In this document: one piece after another, positions 11,295 through 24,400 of the stretch
Layout: each line of letters opens with the position of its first letter
Numbering within the stretch: the stretch's first letter is position 1
Assembly: GCA_020055645.1 (NCBI GenBank)
Contig: CM034547.1
Span: forward strand, 3,844,001 to 3,908,000
DNA from: Tomocerus qinae
Taxonomy: Eukaryota; Arthropoda; Collembola; Entomobryomorpha; Tomoceridae
Direction of reading: 5' to 3'
DNA length: 64,000 nt
Position numbers and translations under genes: made by a program
The notes under the pieces: generated by a model
What the model saw: the letters and a program-made list of their open reading frames with translations, nothing else
Database searches by the model: none
Told to the model about the DNA's origin: nothing

Positions 11295-13869
11295 CTTTCA
11301 ACTTAGATTATATAACTAGTACACTGTAGACCTAGATACGACATACGGTCACATGATTGAACTTTTGTTTACATTTGGAATTTGGGTAAACTGAGGCAAA
11401 TACAAAAACTGCCGTTTGCCTAATACAATATGACAATCTCAATATTCTCAATGTTGTCAAACAAATCAATTGAGCTTTTAAATTGTCCCGCCTTTTACCC
11501 AATTCACTCTTAAGTCTGTCCTTCGCAGGTCATAAAAATGCAATACGTTAAATGAATGGAGTTGTCATATCTATCCAAATCTATGGCTTTCAATGGGGAC
11601 ATTCAAAATTTTTAAAAGCATTTAAAACTGTCAATAATAAATATATTTGGTCGATAGAACCTTTTTCTGACCGATTTGATAGTGCTAAATCCTGGAAAAA
11701 TATTTTCAACTGCCTAATGTCTTCCTATTTCAAAAGAAATATTAATAGACCGTATTGTTCAATTCTTTAGTTTTTTAATTCAGTTTAGTATTTTAGTACA
11801 TTAAGATTTACCTTATTAAATTAAAATACACCAGAAAATATCTTACCTGACCGTATTGAATAGTTTCTGGCATTTTTATACACCTTTAAAAATTTAGGAT
11901 GTCACCGTTGGCTAGTTTGTTTTAACATTCACCGTCATGTCATCTTTAACTGCTCCGTTATATAATACGAAACGTAACGTACAAAGAAACGAAAGCGTTC
12001 ATTGAATGTCCTACTGCATGTAAATGTATATACGACCAAATTTTGGCTAGACCGCTGACCAATGTTACAAAGTTCTGTTAGAAGAGTGACATTTTGGTAA
12101 ATAATCTGTCTGTCATTTGCAGATACCTATTTATAGTGTAGAGTATATCTGATAGTAATTTTATGGTTTCTTGTAATGTTCACATTCGCATTTGAACTCG
12201 TGCACTGGAATTGTCCTTGTACGTACGTTGTATTCTTGTGTAATCCTTAAAAACCTTGGTTTAGGTATTGGATTCATTTTGGGAGAAGCAAACAGTCCGT
12301 CCGTTTTCCACTCCATGAATTCAATCAAATCATTACATGAACAAGTGTGTGCGATGTTCCGCATGAGAGAGTCTTTCCTTTGATATTTTCTAACAACATA
12401 ACATAGCACGCTCACTCGTCCAATACACTACTGGAAATGAAACAGACACTTTTGTCAATAAGTGGAGTTGAGGGTACAACTAAACAGCAGGTAACCATCG
12501 ATAAAGCCATTCCTCGAATTTGAATTAACACAGAAACCATACAACAAATGCTTGTCAAATACATTATCCATTCCTGAATTGTAATTCTATTAATGACTCT
12601 AGCACTCAAATCATTTGTTCGTACATACATTTATTGGGATGAAGCGATAATGAAGTATTCATTTGTTACTATCATGATTGTACACGGTACTAACAAAACT
12701 CCATTTTAGTTGATTCCTTCGTAGTACTTATATCTTCCTACACAGTATTTAAATACTTGTAGTAAAGATTTTTCTTGGCAGATAGTTGAAAAGCGCAGGA
12801 GACACCGAATTCATTATTATTATTATATTATTCGGAACACGACAAACTGTTGTAAATCGTATGCGGAGACAAGGAAGAAATATGGTATTATTTTTTTTGC
12901 TATACTTTAGTATCCATTGTGTTCGTTATCGTGTAAAGTCTAATCAGATTAGCTGTGGTAGAATTATGTACCGAAAGGATTCTTCATCTCGCTTGTGCAG
13001 TTTAAGTACGACTTTGTAACATCTTACTATCCCAAACTTGCAAGAGTAATGAAAATCTACGTTGGCTTAAATATTATAGCAACCTGTACGTAGTACGTAA
13101 ATAATAAAATAAATATGTACGTAGGAGGTATGTTTGTTGCGTAATTGTCGTACATACTTATATATAATACAGTACATAAGCCATAATGTCATTATAAATG
13201 TTTAGAATTAAGTTCGCACTGATGCATACGCTTTTATGCTAGTAATACACGTACATGTCATTTATACTATATTAGTATTATGATAAATAATTGCATCATT
13301 GACTAAAACTACACCGATGTGCATCATATCAATGTCGAGGCATAATTATACGAATCATTAGTAGACCTTCGAATGCATGGCAGTCGCTTTCACATGTGGA
13401 TCTTCCAATTCGGATGTAATATAATACATTGAAACCGGGACTGATATGGTGCACTGGATATTTTCTTTCAGACTTCATTGTCGGTACAGTTCGATAAAAA
13501 AATATTAATCTTATCCACGATAGGATGATGAATTGTGGTGACGTATTTTTGTAGGTTTGTAGGAAAGGGAAAAGAAATCTGCGGCAATCACTTTAATCTC
13601 AACATTCAATGCATGCAGGTGTTTGGGTTTTCATAAAAAAGCAATAATATCTGTTGTAATTCAAACCACAAAATCAATACAGAAGAAATAAGAGTCCTGT
13701 TATGTAATTCAATGATATTGCTTCGCCTGGTTGTACAGGTAAATAAATATTTGAAAACTAATACTGTTTAAGCTCAAATAGAAGAATATTACGGGAAAAA
13801 TAATTTCAATATCTTGGATTTCTCGGGTTTTAAATGCTATGAATTCTCCTCTTATTCCTATCATGCAGT
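11295..13869. other. Intergenic stretch with one doubtful exon
   Basis: A minus-strand frame at 12161-12427 could be a terminal exon (acceptor at CAGTAG, 88 codons, Cys-containing) but matches no family I know and has no partner exon. No other feature is supported. Confidence 0.3.
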
Positions 13870-14373
13870 TTAAGGCAATGGTGCATGTTTCAAAAGACTC
13901 AGATTGTTTTTGCCACAAATGGGGATGTTGCTGGGCAACCAGCAAAAATTATCATAGAGGGTAAATGGGAATCGGAAAAATTCGTACTTTTTTTTGGAAA
14001 TTCCCTAAGGATCTGAGACCACTGGTCCTACAGTCGTACAATAATTTTTTAAAAATTCTTCGATACTTATTCTATGGTAGTTATATTTAAAATTCAACAT
14101 TTTGGTCTTCGACTTGAAGATATCATTGTTTGAAACCGAAAAATGTGTGTTTTTTTGTGAATTATATATTGCGAATTTATATCTTCAAGTCAAAGCCCAA
14201 AATGTGGAATTTTCAATATAACTACCATAGAATAAGTATCGAAGAATTTTTAAAAAATTAATGTACGGCTGTAGGACCAGTGGTCTCAGATCCTTAGGGA
14301 ATTTCCAAAAAAAAGTTACTGGCAAATATGATAGTCGAGAAATTATTTTCGTTTCCAGGCACCTGGGCTTTAA
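13870..14373. mobile_element. 504-bp TTAA-flanked foldback MITE, copy B
   Basis: This is the same element as 4294-4797, in the same orientation, of identical length and with TTAA at both ends. Only scattered single-base differences are visible, which points to fairly recent transposition. Open frames running out of its left end in either copy are by-products of the repeat. Confidence 0.88.
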
Positions 14374-17300
14374 AGATGTTAATCCCCATTGAATGCCAAT
14401 TCTTTCGTTTCTCCATTTCGAGTTTACTGCTGTGGATCTTGTCGCAGGTATTGGCTCTATGGAAGGAGATTATAGTTGGGTATAGTACTACTCTTAGATT
14501 GGATTGAATTATCGATGTTATAGCATTCCCGTATTTTGTCTTGGATACTCCAGCTTTGATTTCCTAGACGGATGATTTGGGTAAGCTACTTATTCCTAGT
14601 CTGAGTTATTTGAACATTCGATTTGATTTTACATAAAAAAGGGTTCTAATAACACTATATATGAGAAATGCAAAGCTAAATGTCCTTCACAGTCACCCAA
14701 GAAGATCATTTTTTGCTGGAAGAGGGGCATTACAGTGCAGTGGGAGGACAAAAAAGACATTTTTGGCAATTTAAAAAATGTCCTGTGATAATTTTTGGGG
14801 AAAGATGAACACGAAGGATCGATATATAAGTTGACACAGGTGGTCACCAATGTGGACTACCATACAAAGGATAAAGGTACTTTAGCCTTCTCTTGGCATA
14901 ATAGATAAACACTCAATCGTTGAACAGAAGAAAAAGTTTTGCTTACGTTTAGCAAGTATTATCTAACTATCGTGCTCAAGCCATTTGCGTTTCCAAATAG
15001 AATCTTTTTGTGTAGGATGCCAAGAAAGTTTTGCCTAACTATTTCGGAGATGTGTCCACAACTCGAGAGGGATGTCCAACATCTCAGTCTTTCCACGGCT
15101 ATCAGAACTGCCAATAATGTGAGTGAGCAGAGAACTTTATTTGGCAAGTATGGCAGAGTGCAAAAGACATTTTGAGATGCGGTAGAGAGATTCTGCTGGT
15201 TTGAGACACAAATAGTTTTCCGTGGACCACGGTTTGGCAGATACGTAAGATTAAAAGTCACGCTCATACTTCATATACCAAAAACAAATCTTGTCTTACA
15301 GTCCGTATATCATACTTACCTTTGTATATAAGTACAGACGCGTATTTGGAGAGGAGGAGGAAAATGGATGACAGGATCCCCCTAAGAAAAAAGATAAAGG
15401 TTGTTAAAAAAGGGCCACACAAAAATATTTTATAATATTTATTTTTTATGGTGAAATAGCTTACTACGCGCCTGTTTTTATATAACCTCAAGCATCTGAA
15501 TAATCAGCTGTCAGATATATAAGAAATTCTTTATATGAACTCCCTCTTTCTGATTGTAATAAATGAATGGTTAGAATTAGCAGAGATGAAACGGAAGTGG
15601 GTGATATACCTAATGCGAATAGTAACACCGAAGTGCTTTGATGATATGCAGGCTCCAAGGGATTATGCCACCCACCTACCTATCCAACTTTCCATCTCCT
15701 CCTTTTCTTTATTTCCGACGTGAAATATGGAGCTGGTTGGGAAAAGTCAGTGAGGGAAAAGAAATGAAATGTAGAGCAGAACGACGAGCTCCGTTTTCAT
15801 TATGATTTCTCAGAGTAGATGAAGATGAGCTGCGTGCGTAAGAGACACCACAAGCCAAATCTCATCTACATTGCGTTTCATTTTACCATTCCAGAGGTTG
15901 AAGTTTATGAGAGTTGTGCAAAATCAGCTTTTGATGTGTCAACGTCATTCATTGTCAGCATCCTGAAATCCTACCTGCATTGTGCAACTCCCTTCGTTGC
16001 CACAATATTAACAACCAAGTATTATCATAAAATGTATTTACATGCATGGCATTATTATCTGCACCGTTCTTGGGAACTCGGGTTGGTTAAAGCCAGACTT
16101 TGTGGACAAAACCCACGCTGAAGTTTTAATATCCTACTATTCTGTTTGCCCTATGTAAATATTTTATCTCATGCAGTTTTTGGACAGAACCAAACATCAA
16201 GGTCACTTTAGTAAGCTTTCTACCAAGCCAACTCAGCTCTGGATTCATGTATATGTGTACATTTTAAATAAATAATTACATCTTGTGGAAACTATTTATT
16301 ACAATATTCATAACTATATAGAGGAAGTGAATAAAAAGTAACATTGAGATTAAATTGAGACTACAGTTTACTGTGTATTTTGATTTTGATTGTTTCCGAG
16401 GATTTTTGTTTTAGTTTAACTTCATAGTTCGTGATTTATTTTTTGTACAGGGTACGACTGAAGTATCGCATAAAGGTTCAGGGTTTTTAAAAATACGGGG
16501 GACTTCAATAAATAAAGGTCTGTTAAAGGTTACTGTAACAATCCCCACGAAGTCAACCTGGCTCTGAGAACCACCACTCGATACGCATTCCTATAGGCCG
16601 TTTTTTTTTTGAAATGCAGCAATCTAATTGGTTGTCTCTTTGACGAAAATTTTATAGATTATCCTAAGGGGGACATTTTACAAAATTGTGCAATTGTAGC
16701 AAGATACAACGGAGTCATATATTAATCATATGTTTATACCTATTAGTTTCCATTGCAATGCATTACAATGTAGACATTCATTCTGAAATACGATATTGAG
16801 ACAAGAGATGGGTTATTTTTATAATTACTAGAGTTGGTGGCCTTTGGCCTAGTGATTAGTAATAGTTTTCTCAAGCGTCAAGCTAACGTGAAAGTTACGT
16901 ACCTACTTTGACCATACCCTGTACATTGTCTACCATGATAGGGTTTTAAAATCCGAATTTTTGCAATCTCATGTAAATTACATTTGGAGGAAATGTGCAA
17001 TAAGTTTATGTAATGCGATGACTAAGGATTGCGTAAGGTGCACTGGATTTTAATTAAATCGTAAGAAATTGTACCTCATCCCTCTCCTTTCCTCGCATTT
17101 ATCTGAGACAGACAAAGTAAACATTTACTAGACTGTACCAATTAACATTTTGAGATCTTCTAATTCTCTTTGAACACTTTCTTGGCTGCCTTAGTAAGTA
17201 GAATAGAGAAGGCCAAAGTTTAGAAAGGCAGCCAGGAGCATAGCCCCTCTTGAGTAATGACTTAAGAATGAAACGATAAGCTAGGTCCTCATTTTAAATC

Positions 17301-20300
17301 TCATGAGATCACAGGTATCCCACCACATTACTTATACTAGAATCACTTTTATTGTTTGCTTAGTTTGGCTATTGTTTGCTCAGGTGTAGTAGCAATGAAA
17401 TGGAATTACATACACACTTACAATCTAGCATACAATAAATATTGCGACATACACAAAGAACATGGATCACCCTTTATGATTGTCAATTAGGTAGCCCAAC
17501 CTACTACTGCAATACCAGAGCTTCAGGATCTCCTTTTTAAGTACCATTGTTGTAACGTAATGTATAATCACAAACCACTTCTATTCATATTTTAGAGAAT
17601 GTTAAAAAATGCAGTCCTTTCAATTTTTACTTGTTTCCGGCAATCTCAAATGAGGATTTAATATTTATACACAGGAGAAACATTGTTTTAACTATTTCGG
17701 TGCAATTGTCAATATAACTTGTATACTGTGTCTAAATTCAATTGTTATAGAGTTGCAGAGAATTTCTTATACCTATGAGCACGTTCAATAAATAATGGCA
17801 AAGGTCATTCAGATAATCATTGTATTATTATATTCCCACGCAATTACTCAGAAAAGTTAATTTGCCGAATAGTTCTGACCTCGCAACATTACAAAGCGTA
17901 CGTGAGGATAATCCATATGAGAAGATTATGTCAACAGGACATAATATTCTCTCACAAGTATCGACAACACAGTTGTCACAATACGTAAGCAAGCTTGTTG
18001 CTATATCTTAATGTGTAAGATACTCTGGGCTATAGGTAAGCCAAAAGGTCCATTGCTGTTTTGTTGGGCCAAGAATGTGACTTTTCGCTATTTTACGACG
18101 GAGAAACAAAAGTTGAGGAAAACGGTGTGCGTAAAACCTTTGTTATCGTTGTAGATAAGCGCAAGTTTAATTCGCCTACGTAAGTTATGCTTTGTTTAGC
18201 TTAGGTAAGGGTTTTCAGTCATAAAGTTCCAAGAAGAAGCGATCATATTTCTTAGTAATGATCTGGCTTTCCTTGATTCGAAGCTAATCTGTGTGTAGAA
18301 TTAATTGTGGGTGAATACTATTATGTGTACAGTGTAGTAGATGGCCCAGAGCAAGAAATGTCGAGTAGTGTAGAGATAGTGAACAAGTACTTGTCTTGTA
18401 TTCCTTCACTGTTGGAACAACAATAATATAATGAGAGGCTGCTTGCCCTTTTGCAAATTAGTTTACCCATCTAGCGATTCATATAATTGTTATCAAAGAT
18501 TATAATAATTGAAGCGTAGTGATGGAATGAAGTAGATAAACAAAAGCTTCTGGATCTTCAAGACGTGACGTTGATTCAATTCTGATGTCAATCTTGTTTC
18601 GCCTTCTTTCTGTCATTCAGCTTCTGCTATAGGTACTATATGTACATTCCTAGGCTGAAATAAGTTTCATATTATAGTATGTAGTCCGTCAGGTTGGGTT
18701 GGAGGCGCCATGGAATAATGATAAACATATTAAGTCAGTGCCAAGAAGACATACCTTACTTAGGTAACTAATTTATAAGTAACATTATCGTTATTAGCAT
18801 AGCTATGGTGCACACACACGTAATGAAATGTATTTCATTTTGTAGTACAAAACAACCATCCTCCCTATAATATTATAATATTTATATATTTCAGCAACTA
18901 TGTAACGAGTATAGTGCTCTGTAGTGTTACATACATCTTACAAGCAACTTACTACTACTAGATGTTGAGAATGAGTTAAGTAGCCTGCATCTCACACACC
19001 ATTCACTCTTTGCCTGTGACTGCAAGATCCACGAAAATCGAGTGAGGATAGATAGAGGAGCACATGGGAAAGCTGTTCAGTGTGCATCTGGCACTTTGCC
19101 GAAGAGGACGTCTCAGTTTACCTTTGTGCTGTATTTCACATTTAGTTCTTTCTATACACCCAGTCATAACATAAAAACATCATTCAAGTTGAATGAAACT
19201 AAAATAAAGTCAAACACATATTAGTGGTCTGTTTACCTGTGGCTATTTAACCTACCTACTGTTTTATTTAGCTCGAAAGTTACAAACATCCGTATTCTAT
19301 GTAAATCTGACTGCTGAAATTATCAAACAGATAAGACAGACTGTTTTTATTATTTTGCTATAGCCTTGTCTGCGTCATAAAATATACCAAGAAGTTATAA
19401 TAAAAAATGTAATTTAATGTTGTAAACAATCTCATCAGTCAAAACATTTTTTGCACATTTCTTTTGTTCCTTTGTACCTACTGCAATAATATTCATGCAG
19501 GAACTAATAAAGAAATCTAATCAAGATGAATGTAAACAAGATTGATATTTGTTCAATCAAGTTGGACGTCTTTCGCAGTGCTGTTTTTCAAGTCAAACTT
19601 TCAACGTGCCAAAATATTTTTGAATTATACTGAAAACTGAATTTTTCCGCTGTGAACTGGAATTGTTTGAGGAAAAGTGCACACCTGCACTGCCATTTTA
19701 TCAATTTTGCAAAGACACACAACACAGAACCTATAAATACATTTTGTACAACGATAAGCTCTTAGATTGTGTACATTGTATTCGTAAACACATCTCAACT
19801 CTAATCAAATACAGTTTTACGATGCGTTTACCACAGCCCACAGCATAACTTAAGTAAGTATCATAAGCTTATAAAAGGGTAATTTCTGTCTTTATTCAGC
19901 CGAGGTGTTAACACAAACACATCGCTGCATTGTCGTTGTGAGATTTCATGTGTAAAGTGCTTTCTATTTGCAGACGTGTGGATAGGATAGGCAATAAAGT
20001 TTAAAAAACGCTTTTGCTAGTCTTAAAACTTTGGACCAGCATTGCATAACAAATAAAAGTCTTCTTGTAAAAAAGTTTGTGTTGATATTGGCATGAGTTG
20101 TCAAAACATTTTTATCCGTACCATTGCTACAGGTATAGGTATAAGTTAACGTTTTCTGTCTCCAATTAATTTCTTTTGTTTTAATCGCACTCGAACAAAT
20201 GAGCAAAGTTTTATGAATGACACATATAAACCTCATATTATTTATATCCACCATTCCGACTTTTAATTTTCAGGAGTTATTACACAATTCTACAAAGTCG

Positions 20301-21491
20301 TTAAAAAGTTTTAACATCACAAAGTATTATTATTAGAATTTGCTTTGTTGTACCTCGTTACTAGTGCACCGCCTGCAGATGTTTAAACAAGTTCTTATTT
20401 AGATCACGTCCTATTGTAATTAATCCATTATTGTCTGTCATTTTTATCCAGTATATATTGTTGACACAGTTTAGTAAGATATGGCCAAAGACTCGAGGCC
20501 AGACTCGCCAGACAAAAGAGTCCACAGCTGGGTTGTGCCAAGTTGTGAATGCATGACATAAATATTTGTTCATCTAGTCCATCATAATAACATTTCTGAA
20601 ATTCCAAAAATAGCAGAACGTAATAAGGAATAAGAGAGTGTATCGATCTGCCCAAATTATCATCTGTGGTCCTCTATCTTTATTATTGTGGAGGCTGCAT
20701 GTTGGGAACGACTGCTGCAAAACTGTCTCAAATTTTCCTGGACAGGCAGAGAGCAATTTAAAACGAGACTGATATCTGATGTGCAAAATTGTAGCAGAGT
20801 GAAAGAGTAAAGTGTTCACAGCAGACAGAGAGATTAAACTGAAGGCTAGACTTTGAGCATCTATGTGGAACACGGAAGATAACTACATAATACGTAAAAT
20901 CTCATTTCTATGTATGTATGTGCAGTAGCTGTAGTTTATTGCCTACCTTATCACACTGTTACAGTTCAGTTCACTGATGATGATAGCAGTAAATGCTGAT
21001 GTTATGCGTAATAATAGCAGAAGGAGTAATATTGGGTAATAAATCAGTTCTTAGAGTGTATACAAGAGCCAAGTCTCTACTGATACACAGACAGACAACA
21101 GTCAATACCCAATACAGGTCACCGTCGCATACGAGAAAATATATCTAAATAACAAGATCATTATTTTTATCCTAATTTGATTTTTTTACAGGGAAAAGAC
21201 TGACTGCATTGATACAGAAAACAGTTCAGTAAACAGAAACTGTGCAGTTGAAAATAACTTTGCTTGGGCAAACAAACTCGTGTATACACTTTATAATAAC
21301 ACATTATAACTATCTACTACACTATTACCATTATTGAAGCATTTATTAACATTAGAATAACCTGGTTATGTTTATACCTAAATCAGAAGACCGACCTTTT
21401 TAACTGAAAAATAGAAAAATCTTAACTTTTGCAACAGGAACAATAGAAAAGTTAGTTAAAGATCCAAAGACGCGGCAATTGACAACTGAAA
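14374..21491. other. Seven-kilobase gene-poor stretch before the LRR gene
   Basis: No coding exon with family resemblance or coherent splice sites was found. Many frames of 60-100 codons are open by chance in AT-rich DNA. Untranslated 5' exons and regulatory sequence of the LRR gene may lie here but cannot be pinned down. Confidence 0.4.
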
Positions 21492-24400
21492 ATGGCCCAA
21501 GTGTATAAAAAGGCGGGAGAAATAAAAGTTTTTCAGTTTCAAAGAACTTGGAAAAGCGTTTACCATTTGTTTTCCATGCCGGTGTTTTTCTTCTTTCTTC
21601 TTGCACTTTCACTCGTTTTTGGGGGGCCAGTGAACCTGGAAACGAGTTTTGGTGCTAAAGTTCATGCACGTCAAATACTGAGTGAATTTCCTTACCGTCG
21701 ACATCAAAGTGAAAATGAAATAGAATCAGATAATATAGAAAACCAGTTAGTGAATCCATCAGAGTTGACATTCAATCTGAATGAATTCTGCTCAGCTGAT
21801 GTTTCATTAGAGAAAGTAGTCTGCAACGGTCTGAAGGGACGTCACGATCTGCCCAAAAGAGAAGATGACTTTGATGGAATTCAACAGGCGATTTTCGTCA
21901 ACGTTTCTGGAAGTAGTGATATTCAGCTTCAAGATGTGCATCGGGTATTTCCTAACCTAATTCTCCTGAGCATCAATCACTGCCCGGAGTCAGCAGGAAA
22001 TATAATTAATCTGACGAGGAAGATCAGAGACTTGACTCTCTTGAGTGACACTGGCGACAACAGTACAATTCCAGAGGCTGAAGATGATAGTGCATTTGTT
22101 AGTGACAACGGCACGATGGCATTGGCTTACACCAGTAGTGGGGCAAGTGGGACATCCTATTATGAAAATCATGCCTTGCCAGGGGACGACGCAGCTCCTG
22201 GAGAAAACGAAGACACGGAAGGGCAATTTATGTGGAAATCTGTACGCTTACTCAACTTATCATGGAATGAGTTGACGTCTGAGTCTATTCCCAAATCACT
22301 CTTGAATATGTTCCCAAATCTGGAGCAGCTTGATTTATCGAATAACTTCATCTCAACTTTAACCAATATTCCTCAGAAGGACTGGGTTCAGCTAAAGACT
22401 GTTGACCTTTCTGGTAAGTTTTCACGTCCTACTCGCTTATTTATTGACGCTGACTTTACTCATACAGAAAAAGTTACTCTCACTCTTCTTTTGTCGCATC
22501 CATGCACCGATCTACTCACCGACAAACACTTTTTATCCACCTTTATAATTGGATTACTATACTGCCAGTGCTTATACTTACTATTGACTTTTAGTGATAG
22601 CAACAACCAAATGACAAGCTTAGAGTATTTCCAAATACTAAAAGACTTTATTTAATAGGATCGGTCTTACTAGGTTACTAGATATTAAATGAATGAGAGT
22701 GAAATTCCATTATAAAAGTAGAAGTAAATAGGTCGGTATTATTGTTCCTAATTGGAAGTGTGCCTAAACTTGCTCATCTCGTTTTGCTCCTTGCCTATTG
22801 CTTCAGATGAAACTAATGAACACAACTTGCTAAAATACATTTACACGTGTGCAGAGACTCTTCATTTTTTGTATTTTGCAATAGAATTGCATTATATCTT
22901 TACTTTCTATAAAAGATGAACACTTACGTGTTCTGTTATCAATGGGCATTATTGGGCTATTGGGCATAGGCTATATTTCACTATAATGTAAAGTGTAGAA
23001 TAAAAAACGTAGGGTAATGGGTACAATGTACTTTTACATTGCCAATCCCTCCTGTTGTGTATGAAAAACATTACGTCAAGGAGTTATATTGAGTATGCGA
23101 ATTATTAAATCAGCCTGGCAGTTGACAAGTTGAATTAATGTAGCCGCACAAAGTAAAAATGAAATTGCTACTGATATCAACGTTTAAGCAGCTAAAAATA
23201 GATTCACCCATTTTTAATCGTACTCAGTGATTGAAGTTTGAATAACAAAACTGGTATGAGTTTACTTTGTTTTAAAAATCTTTTGCTGATACCATTTTTG
23301 TTTACAACTTCCATGAAGATGGAGCAAATCAGGGAATTACGTCCCTGTGTATTTTAAGAAGATTAGATATTAGTAATACCAAAGCTTAAGTTGCCCCGCA
23401 TCTGCCTGAGGTCATTTGTTGTGGTCTCGAAATAGTTGGTAGGTTGACACTAACACTAAACACTAATCAATATAAGGCAGCACCTAAAGATATTAATACT
23501 TATTATCACGTACCGAAATGTATAAAATTTAGTGGCTATATAATACAGCATAATATAAAGTCTGCTTTAAATCAGTAAACTTTGTTTAGCTGGCTAACCT
23601 TATTACGTAATCACCTTTTTAGCTTATTGGTTGTTCAATTTACTCCATCACAGCTAGTTATCATTGCAAATAATATAATGATGTACTTTAATTCTTGTTA
23701 ATCTGATTGAACCCATTTGGATAGACTTACAATGCAGTATATAATAGCCTTAAGTGGAAAGAGATAAATAGCAAATCTCCAAATAGCGTATTTTTAGGAA
23801 GTCTATTCTTTGATCTAATCACCGCTGCAACGTAAATCATTAATGACTTGGCGTATTTACTTCTATGCATAATATTACTAGTTATTAGACCCTAATCGTA
23901 TTTAAATGCTGTACATTTTCAGCCTACAATATAAATTCTGTCACTAAATGCCAGTGTCATCCATCAAATGCTAAGCCATAATTAGCAATTCTGTTTTAAA
24001 TGTATAAGACTTAAAATAGTAAATCGTTCTAATTATGCATTTTGCATGAACTAGTTTGCACTGGAGTTTAAATCTTATTTGGATTTATATTAGTGTAGTA
24101 GAGATAGGATTTGACCACTGTTATTAGATCATACATCTGGCACATCTTTCATAGACTACACCATGAATTACCAGAATGTTAAACACAAATTCTCGGTAAT
24201 CTATTTGTAGCTGTGTAAAAGTTAATAAACTAAGAAGTAATTTCAAGTTTAAATTTGTTAGCTGCAAGAACAATCTCATTTGTGGTGGCCATAAATAATT
24301 CTTAATGTTCAGAAAGCGTCTCGTCCTTATGTGGTCATTTATTTCCATTAAACCCTCTACATCAAAAATGAATCTGACAGCAGAACTCTGAAGGTGGAGT

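Noticed and set aside
12161..12427. Minus-strand open frame of 88 codons with a possible acceptor, containing CSCND and CECEH motifs
   Set aside because: No upstream exon, no family resemblance, and overlapping frames are open on the other strand. Not enough support to call a gene.
13709..13945. 78-codon minus-strand frame
   Set aside because: Its N-terminal part is the left end of MITE copy B read backwards.
21990..22366. Alternative-frame and antisense ORFs of 65-78 codons within LRR exon 1
   Set aside because: Shadows of the LRR coding sequence.
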